In this document: positions 5,286 through 6,513 of the stretch, in pieces | How the letters are laid out: each line of letters opens with the position of its first letter | How positions within the stretch are numbered: the first letter of the stretch is position 1 | Source: Methanomassiliicoccaceae archaeon | Lineage (GTDB): Archaea > Thermoplasmatota > Thermoplasmata > Methanomassiliicoccales > Methanomethylophilaceae | Assembly (NCBI GenBank): GCA_016282555.1 | Contig: JAEEKU010000136.1 | Location: 1 to 6,513 of the forward strand | Length of the DNA: 6,513 nucleotides | Reading direction: 5' to 3' | The notes under the pieces: model-generated | The model's input: the letters and a program-made list of their open reading frames with translations, nothing else | What the model was told of the DNA's origin: nothing | Databases searched by the model: none | Translations under genes and position numbers: made by a program

Positions 5286-6513
5286 TCGGAAATCGAAGAG
5301 GCTGGACTGCCGGGGTCCGCGCTCCGGCTTCTTCTCTTCCTCTTTCCCGGCCGCCATCCCGTATTCCCGCGCCATGGCGTCCAGCAGGGATTCCTCTTCG
5401 TTCTCCTCTTCGGGAGAATCTCTCCGGGTTTCTCCGAATCCGGATTTCATGCTTTTCGCCAGCGCGGGGCCGATTCCGGGAACGGAGGCGATCTCGCTTT
5501 CGGACGCTTCCATAACGTCCAGTTCCGTTCTGATCCCCCGGTCGAAGAGAATTCTGGCCCTCGTGCGCCCGACTCCCCTGAATCCTACGAGTTCGATCAG
5601 TTCCTCTTTCACTCCGTATCTGATTCTGGTTATGAGCGGTTTCAGCACGGCCGTGGCATCCGGATTGAAAATAAGCGCTATCTCGTTCATGGCATAGATA
5701 ATCCAGTCCATCATGTCGATTCTCGATCTGATGTCTCCCGGACCGATTCCCATCTCGTCGGTGATGACGTCTTCGGATATCTCCTCTATCCATTTTTCCG
5801 TCAGGAGCGCGGTCTTGAGATCGCTCCAGAGGTATTCGTAATCATAGTCCGGAACGTTGCCGGGATCTACGAGATAATTGTTCTCCAGACGAGATTCCGC
5901 TTCCGCCAGCATCGTTTCGTCGGATTTTTTGGGATACATCCCGAGAACGTCGGGGGTCATGGCGGCCGCCAGCAGCACCGGGAGGACTCCGGTGTCGTCT
6001 TTAATGTTCATCACGGCATCCCTCAGAACGGCCGCGGAAACCGGATCGATGCACATGTCGGAGACCCTTTTCCCGAAAGGCAGAATTTCTATGATATCGG
6101 ATGTTCTGGAAACCAGCATCTCCTCCTCCAGGAAACCGACCGTGCGCTCTATCACCGATTCGATTCCGAACATCTGCGAAGTTATTCCGAAGAACGTTTC
6201 CCTCAGGAACTCCTCCACGGTTTCCGCGGACCACGCATCTCCGGTCGAGATCAGCCCGAGAATGTGGCTGCGGAGAACTTTCTCGCTGAAAAGCTTCGAC
6301 GTTATCTTTTCGGTGTCGTGGCAGATATAGTCTTCGAGTATGTGATCCATATCATTGCGGCTGCGCGCTATGATGACGGCTTCTCCGTACGGATCGTATC
6401 TGGGTCTTCCGGCGCGTCCGCACATCTGTTTTATTTCCATCACCGGAAGCGGAACATTTCCAGAGTTGGATTCGAATCTGGAAGTGTCTCTCACGATGAC
6501 TCTGCGCGCGGGG
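5286..6513 (-). CDS. hel308: Hel308 (Hjm) DNA helicase, C-terminal 408 residues; 5' part outside window, expected stop codon absent
   Basis: Hel308 is a Ski2-like superfamily 2 3'-5' DNA helicase acting at stalled replication forks. The fragment opens with PARRVIVRDTSRFE and motif VI QMCGRAGRPR (residues 29-38 of the fragment), the end of the second RecA domain. A winged-helix region and the ratchet domain follow (about 60-295). Domain V has a helix-hairpin-helix (about 302-355: VGFRGVGRTRARIL, then SVPGIGPALAKSM) including the family's RxRAR motif. An acidic tail ends in QSSLFDF (402-408), a PCNA-interacting PIP box; Pyrococcus Hjm is known to bind PCNA. The GTG at 6492-6494 is internal, not a start. 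I end the feature at the PIP box because homology ends there, but the next codon is CGA (5286-5288), not a stop, and the frame runs on antisense to thrC until TGA at 4071-4073. The symbol hjm or hel308 is used for this family. Confidence 0.9.

Noticed and set aside
5326..5348. Pyrimidine-rich run after thrC on the plus strand as a possible terminator
   Set aside because: It is a mixed C/T tract dictated by Glu and Lys codons of the hel308 tail on the other strand, without a clear run of T; not enough to call a terminator.
6492..6494. GTG as the start of the helicase gene
   Set aside because: The frame continues upstream to the window edge with conserved Hel308 sequence (PARRVI before the GTG), so this is an internal valine.
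1..6513. Defence system, mobile element, CRISPR array or RNA gene
   Set aside because: Reading both strands I found no transposase, integrase, repeat array, tRNA-like fold or toxin-antitoxin pair; all large frames are accounted for by housekeeping genes.

Overview
The window looks like ordinary chromosomal DNA of an archaeon, most likely a euryarchaeote of the Thermoplasmatota, with a Methanomassiliicoccales-type methanogen as my best guess. The domain assignment is firm. It rests on an archaeal-type HMG-CoA synthase, a KEOPS Cgi121 subunit, a Hel308 helicase with a PCNA-binding tail, an archaeal HTH regulator of the MJ1545/COG1709 type, and TATA-box promoters with short or absent leaders. 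The order-level guess is weaker and rests on general gene content and moderately high GC. The DNA is almost fully coding. The only sizeable gaps are 61 bp (1105-1165) and 93 bp (3041-3133), and both carry promoter signals. I see no tRNA, rRNA, CRISPR array, insertion sequence or phage gene.

Layout. Positions 1-1104 (minus strand): an HTH regulator, then 4 bp later HMG-CoA synthase, the committed step of the mevalonate pathway for archaeal lipids. The synthase runs off the left edge. A TATA box about 26 bp before the regulator's ATG implies a leaderless transcript, and a 16-bp dyad just upstream of it is a possible operator. Positions 1166-3040 (minus): cgi121, then 9 bp later a two-domain class II PPK2 (polyphosphate:AMP phosphotransferase). 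Positions 3041-3133: a divergent promoter region in which a perfect 12-bp direct repeat brackets an AT-rich core. Positions 3134-5285 (plus): homoserine kinase and threonine synthase, a tight two-gene unit that converts homoserine to threonine. Positions 5286-6513 (minus): the C-terminal half of Hel308, converging on threonine synthase.

Together these are housekeeping functions: isoprenoid lipid synthesis, polyphosphate-based nucleotide phosphorylation, tRNA t6A modification, threonine synthesis and replication-fork repair. I did not find a new multi-gene system. The points most worth a second look are: (1) hel308 has no stop codon after its natural C-terminal PIP box and stays open antisense through all of threonine synthase; (2) the 12-bp direct repeat around the thrB/cgi121 promoter core; (3) thrB-thrC lies, in opposite orientation, between hel308 and cgi121, which I recall as neighbours in many euryarchaea; and (4) the leaderless HTH regulator, with a candidate operator, ahead of HMG-CoA synthase.
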